NCBI GenBank assembly: GCA_905221605.1
Contig: CAJNDS010002367.1
Coordinates: 62,001 to 126,000, forward strand
Direction of reading: 5' to 3'
Length of the DNA: 64,000 nucleotides
Source: Symbiodinium natans
Lineage: Eukaryota; Sar; Dinophyceae; Suessiales; Symbiodiniaceae
Position numbers and translations under genes: made by a program
Shown here: piece after piece, positions 11,163 through 21,189 of the stretch
Position numbering within the stretch: the stretch's first letter is position 1
Layout: the number at the start of each line of letters is the position of its first letter
The notes under the pieces: model-generated
What the model was told of the DNA's origin: nothing
The model's input: only the letters and a program-made list of their open reading frames with translations
Database searches by the model: none

Positions 11163-11799
11163 GTTGTGAAGGAGTTCAACAACCGCGACTTCGAGCCCGC
11201 GCTGCTGCGGCTGGCGGAGCCGCTTTGCAGAGATGGGCCCAGGAGCTGAGCAGACACAGGAGTGCAGGGGATGATGATCATGACTTCATGGAACGATTGA
11301 ACAGCTAACCTTTGTGTCCTACATCTTCCTGGCAGCAAGTGCAACATGGCGGTTTACGAAAACAAGGCACCCCTCCTATCGACCCCAAATAGCAGGATTC
11401 CCTTATAGTCAGGATCCCGATAAGATACCCCCTATCTCGGAAACCCCCATGTGTGCAAGGCTCCTCGTGCCGGTGGCGCAGAGCACTGAGGCCCGGCGGC
11501 CAGACCCTAGTTGCCCGAGCGATTCGCATTTTCTTAAATCCTACAGGCGTCCAAGGACTCAAATTTTTTTGAAAACCCTAACACCCTTGTGGGGGTTCCT
11601 ATAATTAGGGATTATTCGGGGTTATTATACTATTTTGGGGTGTAGTAAGGGTACCCCCTATTTTGAAAGAAAAACCCTAACAACATGCATTGAGAGCCGG
11701 GGGGGGGGCCCACAAGAGGCGGCTTTCAGCTGCGCCACCGCCGTGGCCTCGGCGCTGGCGCTGGCCGCGCAGTGCTGCGCCCGCGCGTGCATGGAGCCG
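11163..11799 (+). CDS. unknown gene fragment cut by two introners
   Basis: Exons 11163-11230, 11305-11344, 11459-11583 and 11683-11799. The first reads VVKEFNNRDFEPALLRLAEP. The next three fuse in one frame when the elements at 11345-11458 and 11584-11682 are removed, giving LTFVSYIFLAASARLLVPVA, then a polar stretch, then the Ala-rich EAAFSCATAVASALALAAQCC. Hydrophobic segments suggest a membrane or helical-repeat protein; no family is recognised. The gene continues into the TTTAGGG tract at 11800, which probably begins the next intron. Confidence 0.5.
11345..11458 (+). mobile_element. short inverted-repeat introner, element 2
   Basis: The direct repeat GTGCAA (11339-11344 and 11453-11458) flanks an element with ends CATGGCGGTTTACGAAAA and CTCGGAAACCCCCATG, which are imperfect inverted repeats. 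It contains CCAAATAGCAGGATTCCC, shared with element 3 at 32474. Removing 114 bp leaves CTG GCA GCA AGT GCA AGG CTC in frame. The element itself is also open in that frame, so splicing is not proven by frame alone. Confidence 0.75.
11584..11682 (+). mobile_element. short inverted-repeat introner, element 7
   Basis: The 12-bp direct repeat AAAACCCTAACA (11572-11583 and 11671-11682) flanks an element containing GTGGGGGTTCC and ending GGTACCCCCTATTTTGAAAG, similar to the ends of the other elements. The host frame would stop (TAA) inside it. Removing 99 bp joins the exons in frame. The target copy itself contains CCCTAA. Confidence 0.65.
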
Positions 11800-11878
11800 G
11801 GTTATAGGGGGTTTAGGGGTTCAGGGGATACTCTAGGGACCTTAGGGTTTAGGGTTTAGGGTTTAGGGTTTGGCCTAA
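11800..11878. repeat. telomere-like tract, TTTAGGG orientation, directly after an exon
   Basis: GGTTATAGGGGGTTTAGGGG passing into perfect TTTAGGG units. It starts at the 3' edge of the exon ending about 11799 and probably forms the 5' part of an intron. Confidence 0.85.
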
Positions 11879-12128
11879 CCCAGAACAACCCCCCAGGTGG
11901 TGACTCCTTGAGGGCTCGGGGCTAGGGTGCCCTCCGGAGCATATACCTGCTGGGAGGTATTTCTTCCCAGGGATCTCAAATAGCTAGACCTCCCCGGCGC
12001 CTCTGAAGCTGGAGGTCTGGGGTCTGTCGGACCAAATGTAAAACATAAGGAGTTCTTCCCAATGATCTTCACGTCTCTGCCGCAGCCGTGGTCAAGCCGA
12101 CCAAATTTGAGTTTGGGGCGGAAGCGCC

Positions 12129-12773
12129 ATGGGCGGAACGCAAGCCTCTTTCTGCTGCTGCTGGGAGAGGCCCAAGCTCCCAGAAGATTACTCCCGAAAC
12201 CTGTCGCTCAGCGAGGAAGCCTTGCTTGCATCGATACCTCGCACAACAGCAAACCAGGATTGTTGGGAGGACAGGCAGGTGACTCTGGAAGTACGAGTTA
12301 GCAACACCTTCATCGAGCTGAAAGAAGTGTCGACCCCGCAAAGGAGGAGGAGCCGCAGCCTGCCAAAGGAGCTGAAGCCCTGCAAGGCGGCAGAGGCGGC
12401 AGCAGGTCAGGCGAGCCATGTGGTGGCTTCGAACCCGGAGGATGCTCCACAAGGCCGACATCGAGAATGTGAGGAGCCACCACCCCTGGATCATCCTTAC
12501 GAGCCTTTTCTCACATATCCGATGGTGGTGGCGGAGAGGAGGTTTATGCAAGAAGTGTTGGGGAGGCAGAAATGGCGAACAGTGCCAGAGAGGCCTCACT
12601 TCTGTCGGAATACATGTCACCAGTGCTGCCAGCTCTGGAACGACAGCTGGCGCCTGGCGGCATGTAACCACCGACCACCTGAAGGGTGGCCTGGACAGGT
12701 TCCTGCATGCCGGGATCTGGACGTGATGCCCTCTCTGGAAGAGAGCGATTCGGAGGAGGATCTATGGGGATGA
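12129..12773 (+). CDS. NTFIEL-motif family protein, copy 2
   Basis: Intronless, 214 residues, from MGGTQASFCCCWERPKLPED to ESDSEEDLWG. It keeps every segment of copy 1: the NTFIEL motif, QRRRSRSLP, the proline/acid segment, the Cys cluster (CRNTCHQCCQL) and the acidic tail. The AAE repeat is minimal here and a QASHVVASNPED insert is present, as in copy 4. The sequence between the leader and ATG is shifted one base relative to copy 1, so MGG is the better start. Function unknown. Confidence 0.65.
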   Translation: MGGTQASFCCCWERPKLPEDYSRNLSLSEEALLASIPRTTANQDCWEDRQVTLEVRVSNTFIELKEVSTPQRRRSRSLPKELKPCKAAEAAAGQASHVVASNPEDAPQGRHRECEEPPPLDHPYEPFLTYPMVVAERRFMQEVLGRQKWRTVPERPHFCRNTCHQCCQLWNDSWRLAACNHRPPEGWPGQVPACRDLDVMPSLEESDSEEDLWG

Positions 12774-12777
12774 CAGG

Positions 12778-13241
12778 GTTGGTATTGTTGTTATTCATAT
12801 TCTTCCTCTGCTTAATATGATTTCTTATTATCATTGTTGTTATTATTATTAATATATTTTTATTATTCTTATCATTATTGAAATAAAAAACGGTATGTAT
12901 TATCATTATTATCATTATTATTGTTGTTTGTTATTGTTATTGTTATTGTTATTGTTATTGTTATTGTTATTGTTATTGTTATTGTTATTGTTATTGTTAG
13001 TGTTAGTGTTAGTGTTAGTGTTATTGTTATTGTGATTGTGATTGTGATTGTGATTGTGATTTTTACTGTTATTGTAATTGTTATTGTAATTGTTATTGTT
13101 ATTGTTATTGTTATTGTTATTGTTATTGTGTTTGTTATTGTTATTGTTATTGTTATTGTTATTGTTCTTGTCATTGTTATTGTTTTTCTTCTTATTGTTA
13201 TCATGTTCTTCTTCTTCTTATTCTTCTTCTTCTGCTGCTGC

Positions 13242-13298
<57 letters not shown>

Positions 13299-13470
13299 GA
13301 TGTTATTATTATTATTATTATTATTATGTTCTTATTGTTCTTCTTCTTATTATATTGTTGTTATTATTATTATTTGTTACTACTATTATTATGAAAATTA
13401 ATATAATTATCATTATTACTGTCATGATGGTGATGATGATGATGATGATGATTCTTTTCTTATTATTAGG
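12778..13470. repeat. ATT/GTT microsatellite inside copy 2
   Basis: About 690 bp of TTATTG, TTGTTATTG, GTTGTT and GATGAT repeats, inserted between GATGACAGGG and GGATGTCGTG, which are adjacent in copy 4. Open Val/Ile or Leu frames here are repeat artefacts on both strands. Confidence 0.95.
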
Positions 13471-14403
13471 GATGTCGTGTCTTGGCAACTGTGCACATCC
13501 ATGCGGTCGGTTGCCGTCTTTGGCCCGGCATGCAAAACTTCTCCCTTCGGGATCTGGGCAATGCGTTGCTGTCGCCGGTCGCCTTCGAACAGACGAACCA
13601 CCTACAACACCAGGCAGTGCAGCGCGACAGGCCCTCTGTTGACCGGCCCGTGATGGGGAGCAGTGTGAGAAGGGCGAGCAGTATCTGATAGCTGCAGGCA
13701 GATCCTGCTGCCTGCTCGGGATTGTTAGATGCGATGCACGATCTGGCGGCCTTCATGCAGATTTCGAACCGCTCATTTCCTTGGTCAGCCGCTGAGACCC
13801 GGAAGGACGTGCTGCCATGCGCTTCGACATGATGGGTTATGGCTCTGTACTGAGCGCATAACAGCATTAAGGTTCTGCCTTCAGATCGCGTGCTGCTTAA
13901 GAAAGGGTAATCGGCCGTGATGCGATTCATGTTGGGCAAATTACGATGCAAGGCTTCAAACCGTTGCTACTCAAACGGAGGTTCTAGAGGAACGAGATAG
14001 CGTGGCACAGGTCCAAGTCATCAAACCTTCGTCCTAAGGCCCATATTTCGAACAATGTTGAAGCTTTGTCGTCACAGAAGCCACTGCTACGTCTGCCTGT
14101 GTGGGTGAACTTTTTGACATGGAAATAGTCAAGAAGGAATACCACTTGTAGCTTGAAGCTCGCATTAATGAGAAACCCCTCCGCTCAACCCTCAAACCCC
14201 AAGCCCCAGGTGATCAGCTGCAGCGACCGGTCCTGGCCGCCAGGCCTGGTTCTTGAAGGACAGTGCAGCTCCCACATCCTGTGGTTTTTGGGAGCTTTGT
14301 TTTCGCAAATTCACATGGGGGGATGGTGGCGCCCAGGCCATTTATTTTGACTTGGGGTACCAGGGTGTCAGGGCATCAGGGTTTGCGAAGCAGGGGGCGC
14401 CAG

Positions 14404-14629
14404 TTCAAGAGGTTTCGGCAGCTGTCAGCCATCTTCGGGTCCTACGACTACCAGATGAAGGGCGAGGACTCGGAAGGCTGCAAGAGCCCTTTGGGGCTCT
14501 GCAGTGGGGGGTGCCCTAGGCTCCAAGATTCTCCTATGGATTCAAGAGGACTACATCAACGACAGCCCCTGGCCCATCAATTGGAAGCAGAACATGGAGG
14601 GCATCCTGCGCTACTCGGCAGAAAGATGA
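14404..14629 (+). CDS. two exons, unknown or N-terminal part of the GT34 gene
   Basis: Exon 14404-14482 reads FKRFRQLSAIFGSYDYQMKG; exon 14547-14629 reads DYINDSPWPINWKQNMEGIL followed by RYSAER and TGA. The stop may lie past a donor site rather than end a gene. They precede the glycosyltransferase exons by 0.5 kb in the same orientation and could be its N-terminal region, but no motif links them. Confidence 0.45.
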
Positions 14630-15117
14630 AATCTGCCACACCCCGGCTCTGTGATTTAATCAATATTGATTAAAATATTCAAATTATACAATATCATCTC
14701 TAGTGAAGTTAAGATATGACATGTGATACGCACCCCTTGGCTCTTTAGGTTCCATGGCCTTTCTGAAGCAGCATGAGGTGCAGGCCGGGATTGTACGAGC
14801 CGCGCAATGTCAAGCTGTCACTTGCGTACCATGAAACGCCATTCAGGTCCTATCTGAGTCTCTAAAGCTGCATATGGCTGAAATGCTGCAAATAGATGCT
14901 GCTGCAAAAAGCTGCTTCTGCAAACAGGCCGAGCCGTGGCGCAGCCTCCCCGCGCGCGCAGCGGCAACTCGGGGTGCAGCGAAACGGCGCGTCGCCATCG
15001 CCGCCTGGGCAAGCAAAGCAAAAGGAGGGGGGAGGGGGAGGAAAAGAATGCGGTGATTCTTGTATCGCCTGCTGGGCTGCACGGGTGGCTGGCTTCGCAC
15101 GTGCTGCTGCGCTTCAG

Positions 15118-18100
15118 GTGACGGTCTGCGACTATGATCCGACTGTGACACCGCTTGCCAGATTGTCGAAGCTGAACAGAAGCTCTGGCTGTGGTGCTTT
15201 GGGGTATTCTGCCGTTTCATCGGCAGTCAAGCCTGTTTCTGTGTGCCGGGGGGCAGGAACTTGGGGGTTCACCGCCGATGCTACCCAGGAGATGCATATG
15301 CCAAGATGCACGGCTACGACGTAGTGATGTATGCCGCTTGGATGGTGCCCTGTTGAGTCCCCTATAGTACGGCCCTTCTATAAATCAAGGATCCCAAAAG
15401 GGATCCTCATTGGAGAGCCACCCACATGCAGCAGGCGGGCGTCACGCGAGTTTCCCCCTAGGAGAAGGCGCCTCTCTTTGCCGATCCCTTGGCGGAGCTT
15501 CTCACGGAGCCGCTGGCGCACCGGCCGCCCGCCTGGTCCAAGGCCGAGAGTCGCAGAGAGAGAGAAGGGTTTATAAGGTTTAGGGTTTAAGTTGGTTTAA
15601 CGGTTGTTTAAGGTTTGAGGATTGTTTATGACTGAAGGGTTCAGGGTTTCGGGGCCGGGGCTTCTAAGTGCATTGGAAGTCCTCCCCTGACTCAACGCGC
15701 GCGTTTCCTGTGCTGGTCCTTCAGGTGGATGCTCTGCTGGAGACACTGGCACAGGGCCGTCACGACTGGGTGTCCTGCCCGCCTTAGCTGCTAGTTGTTC
15801 CTGTGTTTCTGGCAAGCGGAGTGGACCAGGGTTGAGGGGGATTTCAGGTCGTGTCCCGAACTTGGGATGTCCATGCGGGCTGCTCGCTTCTTTCTGGCCA
15901 GTCAGGTGATGTGGTTAGACTGTGATTCCTTCTTCATGGATCCGGAGGCCGGGACTAGGTCTTTTTGTGTGTGTGAGAGAGGGAGAGAGAGAGCAGCACT
16001 TCACCTCAAGATTGCAACGTTGCCTGAAACGCGACCTGTCCTGTTCCGAGCCTTGCGCGGCGCCAACAATAGGGAAGCCGAGAGGGGCTCAGCCCGGCTC
16101 AGCCGGGCTCAGCCGGGCAGGTGCGTCTGGAGGAGGTCATCGCCCTCGCGGAGAGCCGCTGCCCGGCGGCGCCCGGCGATGACGCGGTCGGGGGGCTTGA
16201 GATGTTTGGAAATAAAGCATGAAAAACCCTGCACCCAATGCACACATGCGAGTTGCAGCGAGTTCGCAGCGAGGCTCGGCTTCGGGATCTGGTCGCGAAG
16301 TGGCAGACCGGGCCGGAGAAGGAAGCTCGGAGATTTCCACTGGTAGTTCCCGCCAGGCCCACACAGGCTCACTTCAGAGTGCCACCCTGATGCGCAATGT
16401 GACATGAGTGAGCAGAGACACCCACAGCATTTGTGCATGTGAGACCCCTGACCCGACCAATCAGCAGAGCACAGGAGCCAGAGAGTCTCCTGGATTGGTA
16501 CGACAATCTGCTTGAGAGCTATGCGGTGGAGGGTGCCGGCTGTGATGCGACCCTCGTCACGTTTTGGCTTAGGAGTTGTTGCAATGTGAAAGCACTACTG
16601 GCAGAGGCTTCAGGATCCTCGCCTGCAGTGGAGGGCAGATGTGTGGTCTGTTCATACTCCCAGGTTTGAGCCTCCGGCAACCGCCCCCTCCAACCGAACA
16701 TTGGGCAACTTGTCTCAACCTTGCAGGTGACCTTATTTCGAAGGGGAGACTTTGGGACATCCTTGGACTGAACCTCCCTCCTTATGTTCTCTTTTCGACA
16801 TGTTTGCTTGAAGAGCAAGGTTGGTCCGAGTGGCTCTTCCGGGAGACGAGACCGCAACTGGTGGCATCCGAGGACTTCCAGCAGTCTTGCGCTAGGTGGA
16901 CAATCGCTTGGGACGGCTGTGTCCGGTATGTCTTTGCAGTTGGGTGCAGGACGGCTTGATGCTGAATACCGGCGTCATGCGCGACCCTGAGATTGCTTGC
17001 AAAGCTACGCTTGAGAGACAAGAGTATTACCATGCCCTCCAGTCATGGCAGTGGGTGTTGAGATTTTTGAGATGAGTACATGATGAATCGACTCAAGCTA
17101 CTTAATTCCTGCGCTTGCAAAGCCACTGCCTTTGGCAGCTGCCTTTGGAAGGGTTTGGAGTCCTCTCGGAGCCTAGGCTCGCTCGTGCTTCCATTTGGTC
17201 TTGGCTGCCTGCCTTGCAGAAGCCTTTTGTGTTGGCTGGTCTTGCAAAAGCAGAGCAAAGTTTCGATGCTTTTGGCAATTTGGGAGGGCGTCAGGAGCAA
17301 TCAGCCAAGGGCGTTCTTCCAGAAAGTACGCTGGATGACCTTCGGACGCAGCCCTGTCACACAACATCCTTGGTGGGAACAGACTGCCATGGCGACTTGA
17401 CTGCACCGCTTGACAAGGCTGTATGTGCGATCTGGCCTGTTCGGTCATTCCATGTGCGGGTGTGCAAATTCCTCTACCGGCCATTGTGACAAGGTCTACC
17501 TGCTGCAATTCCCGTTTGTGGCTCGATTGCAGTATCGTAGGCATCCCTAAGATTGGTCCGTTATGTCAGCTCATGTCAGTTCTTTAATACTGGTAGTTCT
17601 CTACATCATGGTCCCTTATTGGAGATACCCCGTACCCGTACCCTAAGTATGAGTGTGACAACAGTCGCGCCCTTTTCAGATTTCAGAGGTGGGGCCATGG
17701 GAAAAAAAGATCGACACAAAAGGCACAGACCTCAAGAAGGGAATCAAATTTCCGAAAGGGATTCTTCCCCTCCCCCCGAGCCCTCAACCCTAAACCCTGA
17801 ACCCTATATAAACCCTAAACCCCGAAACCCAACACCCTAAGCCCTAAACCCGAGGCGGCACCTCCAAGCCTCGAAGTTCTCAGGTCTTGGCCGAAGCCCG
17901 CGGAGGCCGGGACTTGGCGGCCTCGGGCCCCGCGCTGGGTTTCGCGGCGGCTTGGGCGCCCGTGGCGCAGAAGACGATCAACGGACCCGGTTTCGGGCTG
18001 GTTGATGGTTTAGGGTTGAGGTTTAGGGCTGAGGGTTTGGGGTGTAGGGCTGGGATGGAGATGGTTGGGGTTTATGGCAGGGTCTGCTTCGGGACAGGAA

Positions 18101-18333
18101 GTGCAGGCGTGTCGACCAGGCAATTGCGGTTCTCCGACTCGCTGTACCCTCAGTCTTACCCGCCAAGATTCAAAAGGCAGAGATAGCAGCTGAAAACGCT
18201 CTCAATTACATGCCGCGCAGGATATCCACCTCTGGTGTCTTCGGCACTCCTGACGCACTCCACCTTCGAGCATGGTGACTTCATCGTCTCCTTCTCGGGC
18301 TGCAAGATCTACTCCTCACAGGAGGCACCGTGA
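15118..18333 (+). CDS. GT34-type glycosyltransferase (GMA12/MNN10-like)
   Basis: Exons: 15118-15177, 15257-15344, 15462-15548, 15725-15769, 15906-15958, 16121-16203, 16259-16320, 16475-16550, 16819-16884, 16950-17049, 17884-17983 and 18221-18333 (stop TGA). Motifs in family order: YAKMHGYDVVMY; WSKAE then VDALLETL; VMWLDCDSFFMDPE, with D.D for metal and nucleotide-sugar binding; LVASEDFQQ joined to DGLMLNTGVMRDPE; WAPVAQKTING joined to YPPLVSSALL; and HSTFEHGDFIVSFSGCK, the conserved end region. GT34 enzymes transfer galactose, mannose or xylose in the Golgi. The last intron (17984-18220) begins with GA and ends with AG, and its removal restores ATC AAC GGA TAT. The N-terminal anchor was not identified. 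The gap 17050-17884 may hide further exons. Confidence 0.75.
15549..15660. repeat. telomere-like tract, TTTAGGG orientation, 5' part of a GT34 intron
   Basis: GGTTTATAAGGTTTAGGG and further degenerate units follow directly after the exon ending at 15548. Confidence 0.75.
17765..17858. repeat. telomere-like tract, CCCTAAA orientation, 3' part of a GT34 intron
   Basis: CCCTAAACCCTGAACCC-type units, ending about 25 bp before the exon at 17884. Confidence 0.8.
17998..18055. repeat. telomere-like tract, TTTAGGG orientation, inside the last GT34 intron
   Basis: GGTTTAGGGTTGAGGTTTAGGG-type units near the 5' end of the GA-AG intron 17984-18220. Confidence 0.8.
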
Positions 18334-18975
18334 AGCCTACATTCGACTTGCTGAATACCAAATCCCATAGTTCCTCTTGAAGACTCGTAGTTGTTCGGCG
18401 TCAGATCGGCTGATGCCAATTGGAATCTTTTGTTGGACATGAGTAGTGTCTGGAGCAATGCCCGAGAGAATGCGTCTATGGACGTATGAAGAGATCACCC
18501 AGAAACTCCCAAGAAAGAATTACGTCTCAAAGAGTCAAAAGATCTACCATGAAGCCCTACTAAACATATTATCATTTCGCACGTCCTTGTGAATGAATCC
18601 GTAATGAATGAACAGCGTGATCAGAAAGAGCGTGCTAATACATTCTGAGTGACAGAAAGCACGAAACTAGTAAGCGATTGAACGAAGCCAGAGAATCGGC
18701 TGATGATCTTGTCTTGGCGCTGTTGCACTATTATTCTCGTCTCTTTGTTTCTTTTGAAGAAAATGTTGAGTTCACGGGCCCCACATGTTGTATTATTATT
18801 GGCCCCTACACATATATAAGTTCTTGTATTCGCGGCCCGTTAATAGCAATAAGAATGCTGGGCGGCATTGCTGTGACAAATACATAAAAGAACGTGGGGA
18901 AAATCATCAGGCGCCAGCTAAATTTTCTAACGCAAAGGTTGCACCTCCCAGCAAGGTTGACCAGTGTCACTGCAG
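18334..18975. other. no gene seen
   Basis: AT-richer sequence after the GT34 stop codon. No repeats, RNA genes or exons that I can support. Confidence 0.5.
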
Positions 18976-19048
18976 GTGTGCAACCAGCTCTTCTTAAACT
19001 ACTTCTTCCAGGCCGCTGCCTCTGCCTTGAAAGCGTTGGCTTGGCCTC
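18976..19048 (+). CDS. single exon, unknown protein
   Basis: After TGCAG, an open frame reads VCNQLFLNYFFQAAASALKA then LAWP. It is followed at about 19070 by CCCCCAAAAG-type sequence resembling introner ends and by AGGGAATCCC near 19118. Repeat copy 3 starts soon after, so the rest of this gene may have been displaced. Confidence 0.4.
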
Positions 19049-19276
19049 GTAGGACTACAGTAAACCCCCAAAAGTTGGGACATCCTTGTCCCCTCTACCC
19101 CCAAAAGGTATACTAAAGGGAATCCCAGCTCTAGTCATCCTTAAACCATGTTCCGACTTTCTGGAGTTCACTGTACTTCCACATGAACAGTCAGTAGTGC
19201 TGCTGTTCACGAGCTGCTACAGGCTTGTACTGACTCTGCCGCAGCCGTGGTTGCGCCGAGCAAATTTGAATTTGGG

Positions 19277-19343
19277 ACGGACGCGCCATGGGCGGAACAC
19301 AGGCCTCTAAAAGACGCCTGTGTTCCGCCCATGGCGCGTCCGT
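19277..19343. repeat. perfect inverted repeat, 28-bp arms
   Basis: Arms 19277-19304 and 19316-19343 are exact reverse complements around an 11-bp spacer. Only the left arm matches the other family copies, so the right arm is a fold-back duplication of the start of the reading frame. Confidence 0.95.
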
Positions 19344-19476
19344 GCTGGAGAGGCCCAAGCTCCCAGAAGATTACTCCCGAAACCTGTCGCCCAGCGAGGA
19401 AGCCTTGCTTGCATCCAGACCTCGCACAGCAGCAGCAGAACAGGGAGACGCAGCAGCTCATGCTTGGGACGACGAG

Positions 19477-19544
19477 CCAGTGAATGTAGAATTAAGAGTT
19501 GCAAATACTAATAGTATTCGAACTCTTAATTCTACATTCACTGG
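19477..19544. repeat. perfect inverted repeat, 24-bp arms
   Basis: Arms 19477-19500 and 19521-19544 are exact reverse complements. The 20-bp centre (AATACTAATAGTATT) is itself nearly palindromic. It marks the left junction of the inverted segment. Confidence 0.95.
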
Positions 19545-19618
19545 GGTCGACACTAGCTTCAGCTCAATGAATGTGTTGGTAACTTTCACTTCCAAAATCA
19601 CCTGCTTGTCCTCCCAAA
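19545..19618 (-). repeat. inverted internal segment of the NTFIEL gene
   Basis: The reverse complement of this stretch matches 1262-1345 of copy 1 (from GGGAGGACA...CAGGTGA through CATTGAGCTGAAG to GTGTCGACCCC). In copies 1, 2 and 4 the same stretch runs forward. Confidence 0.9.
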
Positions 19619-20623
19619 GGCTCTGAAGCCCTGCAAGGCGGCAGAGGCGGCAGCAGGTCAGGCGAGCCAAGTGGCTACGAACCCGGCGGATGCTCCAAAA
19701 GGCCGACATGAAGAACGTGAGGAGCCACCACCCCTGGATCATCCTTTCGGGCCGTTTCTGACATATCCGCTGGTGGTGGCGGAGTGCAGAGGCTGAAATG
19801 GCGAGCAGTGCCAACCAGGCCTCATTGCTGTCGGAATACATGTCACCAGTGCTGCCAGCTCTGGAACGACAGCTGGCGCCTGCGGCATGTGACCACAGAC
19901 CAGCTGAAGGGTGGCCTGGACAGGTTCCCGCATGCCGGGATCTGGACGTGATGCCCGCACTGGAAGAGAGTCAGTTCGAGGAGGATCTAGGGAGATGACA
20001 GGGATGTCACAGGACAACTGTGCAGATCCATGCGGTCGGTGCGGTCTTTTGCACGGCATGCAAGATTCCTCCCGTCGGATCTGGGCAATGCGCTACTGTC
20101 GCCGGTCGGCTTTGAACAGACGAACCACCTGCAAACACCAGGCAGTGCCGCGCGACAGGCCCTCTCTTGACCGGCCCCGTGATGGGGAGGGTAGTGTGAA
20201 AAGGGCGAGCAGAGCAGTAGCTGATGGCTGCAGGCAGATCGCGCTTCCTGCTCGGGACTTTCAGATGCGACGCACGATCTGGCGGTCTTTGTGCAAATTT
20301 CGAACCAGTCATTTCCTTGGTCAGCCGCTGAGACCCAGACATGATGGGTTACGGCTCTGCGTCGACCGGAAGTGGTGAAGGGGGGGAGGGTTGTGGAGAA
20401 AGTATAAAGCTGAGGGGTGCTTCCTCCTCCTCCTCCTTCTCACTATGAAGACCGAGTAGCTGTTCCGCGACCCTTCGAGAAGACTTCCTCTGGCTCGAGA
20501 TGGTTTTTTCATAAGTTGGAGCCCCGTTTCTGGGACTTCTTCGTAGCATCCCATTCTAAGCAGTGCCTACGGTAGGTGCTTCAGGGACCCCAACAAGAAA
20601 CAACCCTCAGATGCTCTTGGCAG

Positions 20624-20917
20624 CCGCATACGCTCGGATGCGCGTGTGCCTGCCAGCCCCTGGCATCCCCAACGCCTTTGGACCCGAAGCCCCAACAGCC
20701 CGTTGGCAGGATTCAGGGTGCTTGGGGTTTAGGTTTCTTGGGGCTTTGGGGGGCTCTAGAGCTGCAAAACCTTAAACCCAAAACCCTAAACCCGAAACCC
20801 TAAACCCTCAACCCTGAACACTGAACCCTAAACCCTTAAGACTCAACCCTGGCCTGGGCGCAGGTACACAGCCTGGAGGAGCTGGCCAGGGACCCCGCGC
20901 TACAGCCCTGGCTCTGA
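20624..20917 (+). CDS. last two exons of an unknown gene
   Basis: Exon 20624-20709 encodes AYARMRVCLPAPGIPNAFGP and EAPTARWQ. Exon 20864-20917 encodes VHSLEELARDPALQPWL and stops with TGA. They join in phase after removal of a 154-bp GA-AG intron made largely of telomere-like repeats. No family recognised. Confidence 0.55.
20710..20863. repeat. telomere-like intron with both orientations
   Basis: Starts GATTCAGGG (GA donor) with GGTTTAGG-type units in its first half. The second half has CCCTAAACCCGAAACCC-type units and ends CAG. The two halves are complementary, so the intron transcript could fold. Confidence 0.7.
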
Positions 20918-20929
20918 GGCCAGCTTTTG

Positions 20930-21180
20930 AGGGGGTTTTCCGGGGTTTTGGAGGGGTTTTGAGGGGTTTCCGGGGGCTTTTTGCGGGGTTTTTGCGGGGT
21001 TTTGCGGGGTTTTGAGTGGTTTTGAGGGGTTTTGAGGGTTTTAAGGGTTTTTTGGGGTTTGAGGGTGTCAATTGTGGTTTTGCGGTAGGGTTTTGTGTGG
21101 GCCCCACACAGGACCAAGGTTTTTCGGGTTGAGGGTCGGACGTTTCTGGGCTAGGGGTTCGGGGCTTGGGGCTGTTCGGG
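20930..21180. repeat. degenerate G-rich tract (TTTTGAGGGG)
   Basis: TTTTGAGGGG, TTTTGCGGGG and TTTCGGGG units directly after the terminal exon. Probably a decayed telomere-like tract. Proline-rich frames on the other strand are artefacts. Confidence 0.75.
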
Positions 21181-21189
21181 ATCAGGATG

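Larger units (their letters stand above)
12050..14107 (+). repeat. dispersed gene-bearing repeat, copy 2
   Basis: Contains the AACATAAGGAGTTCTTCC leader, the NTFIEL coding region, the microsatellite at 12778-13470, segment R4 (13481-13850, matching 20003-20345) and segment R3 (13870-14107, matching 2244-2477). The match to copy 1 is close over the coding part and R3. Confidence 0.75.
19288..19998 (+). pseudogene. NTFIEL-motif family, copy 3, broken by inversion
   Basis: The frame opens as MGGTQAS and is interrupted at once by a fold-back (19277-19343). It resumes as LERPKLPEDYSRNLSPSEEA and is broken again by a 68-bp palindrome (19477-19544) followed by an inverted block (19545-19618). The rest of the gene, through the Cys cluster and acidic tail, is recognisable in pieces from 19622. 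It cannot encode the full family protein. Confidence 0.8.
19236..20345 (+). repeat. dispersed gene-bearing repeat, copy 3 (rearranged)
   Basis: Starts with CTCTGCCGCAGCCGTGG as in copies 2 and 4 and ends with segment R4 (20003-20345), matching 13481-13850. It carries two perfect fold-back palindromes and an inverted internal segment. Confidence 0.8.

Noticed and set aside
12875-13401. Long Val/Ile and Leu-rich open frames on both strands
   Set aside because: They are translations of ATT/GTT/GTTGTT microsatellites.
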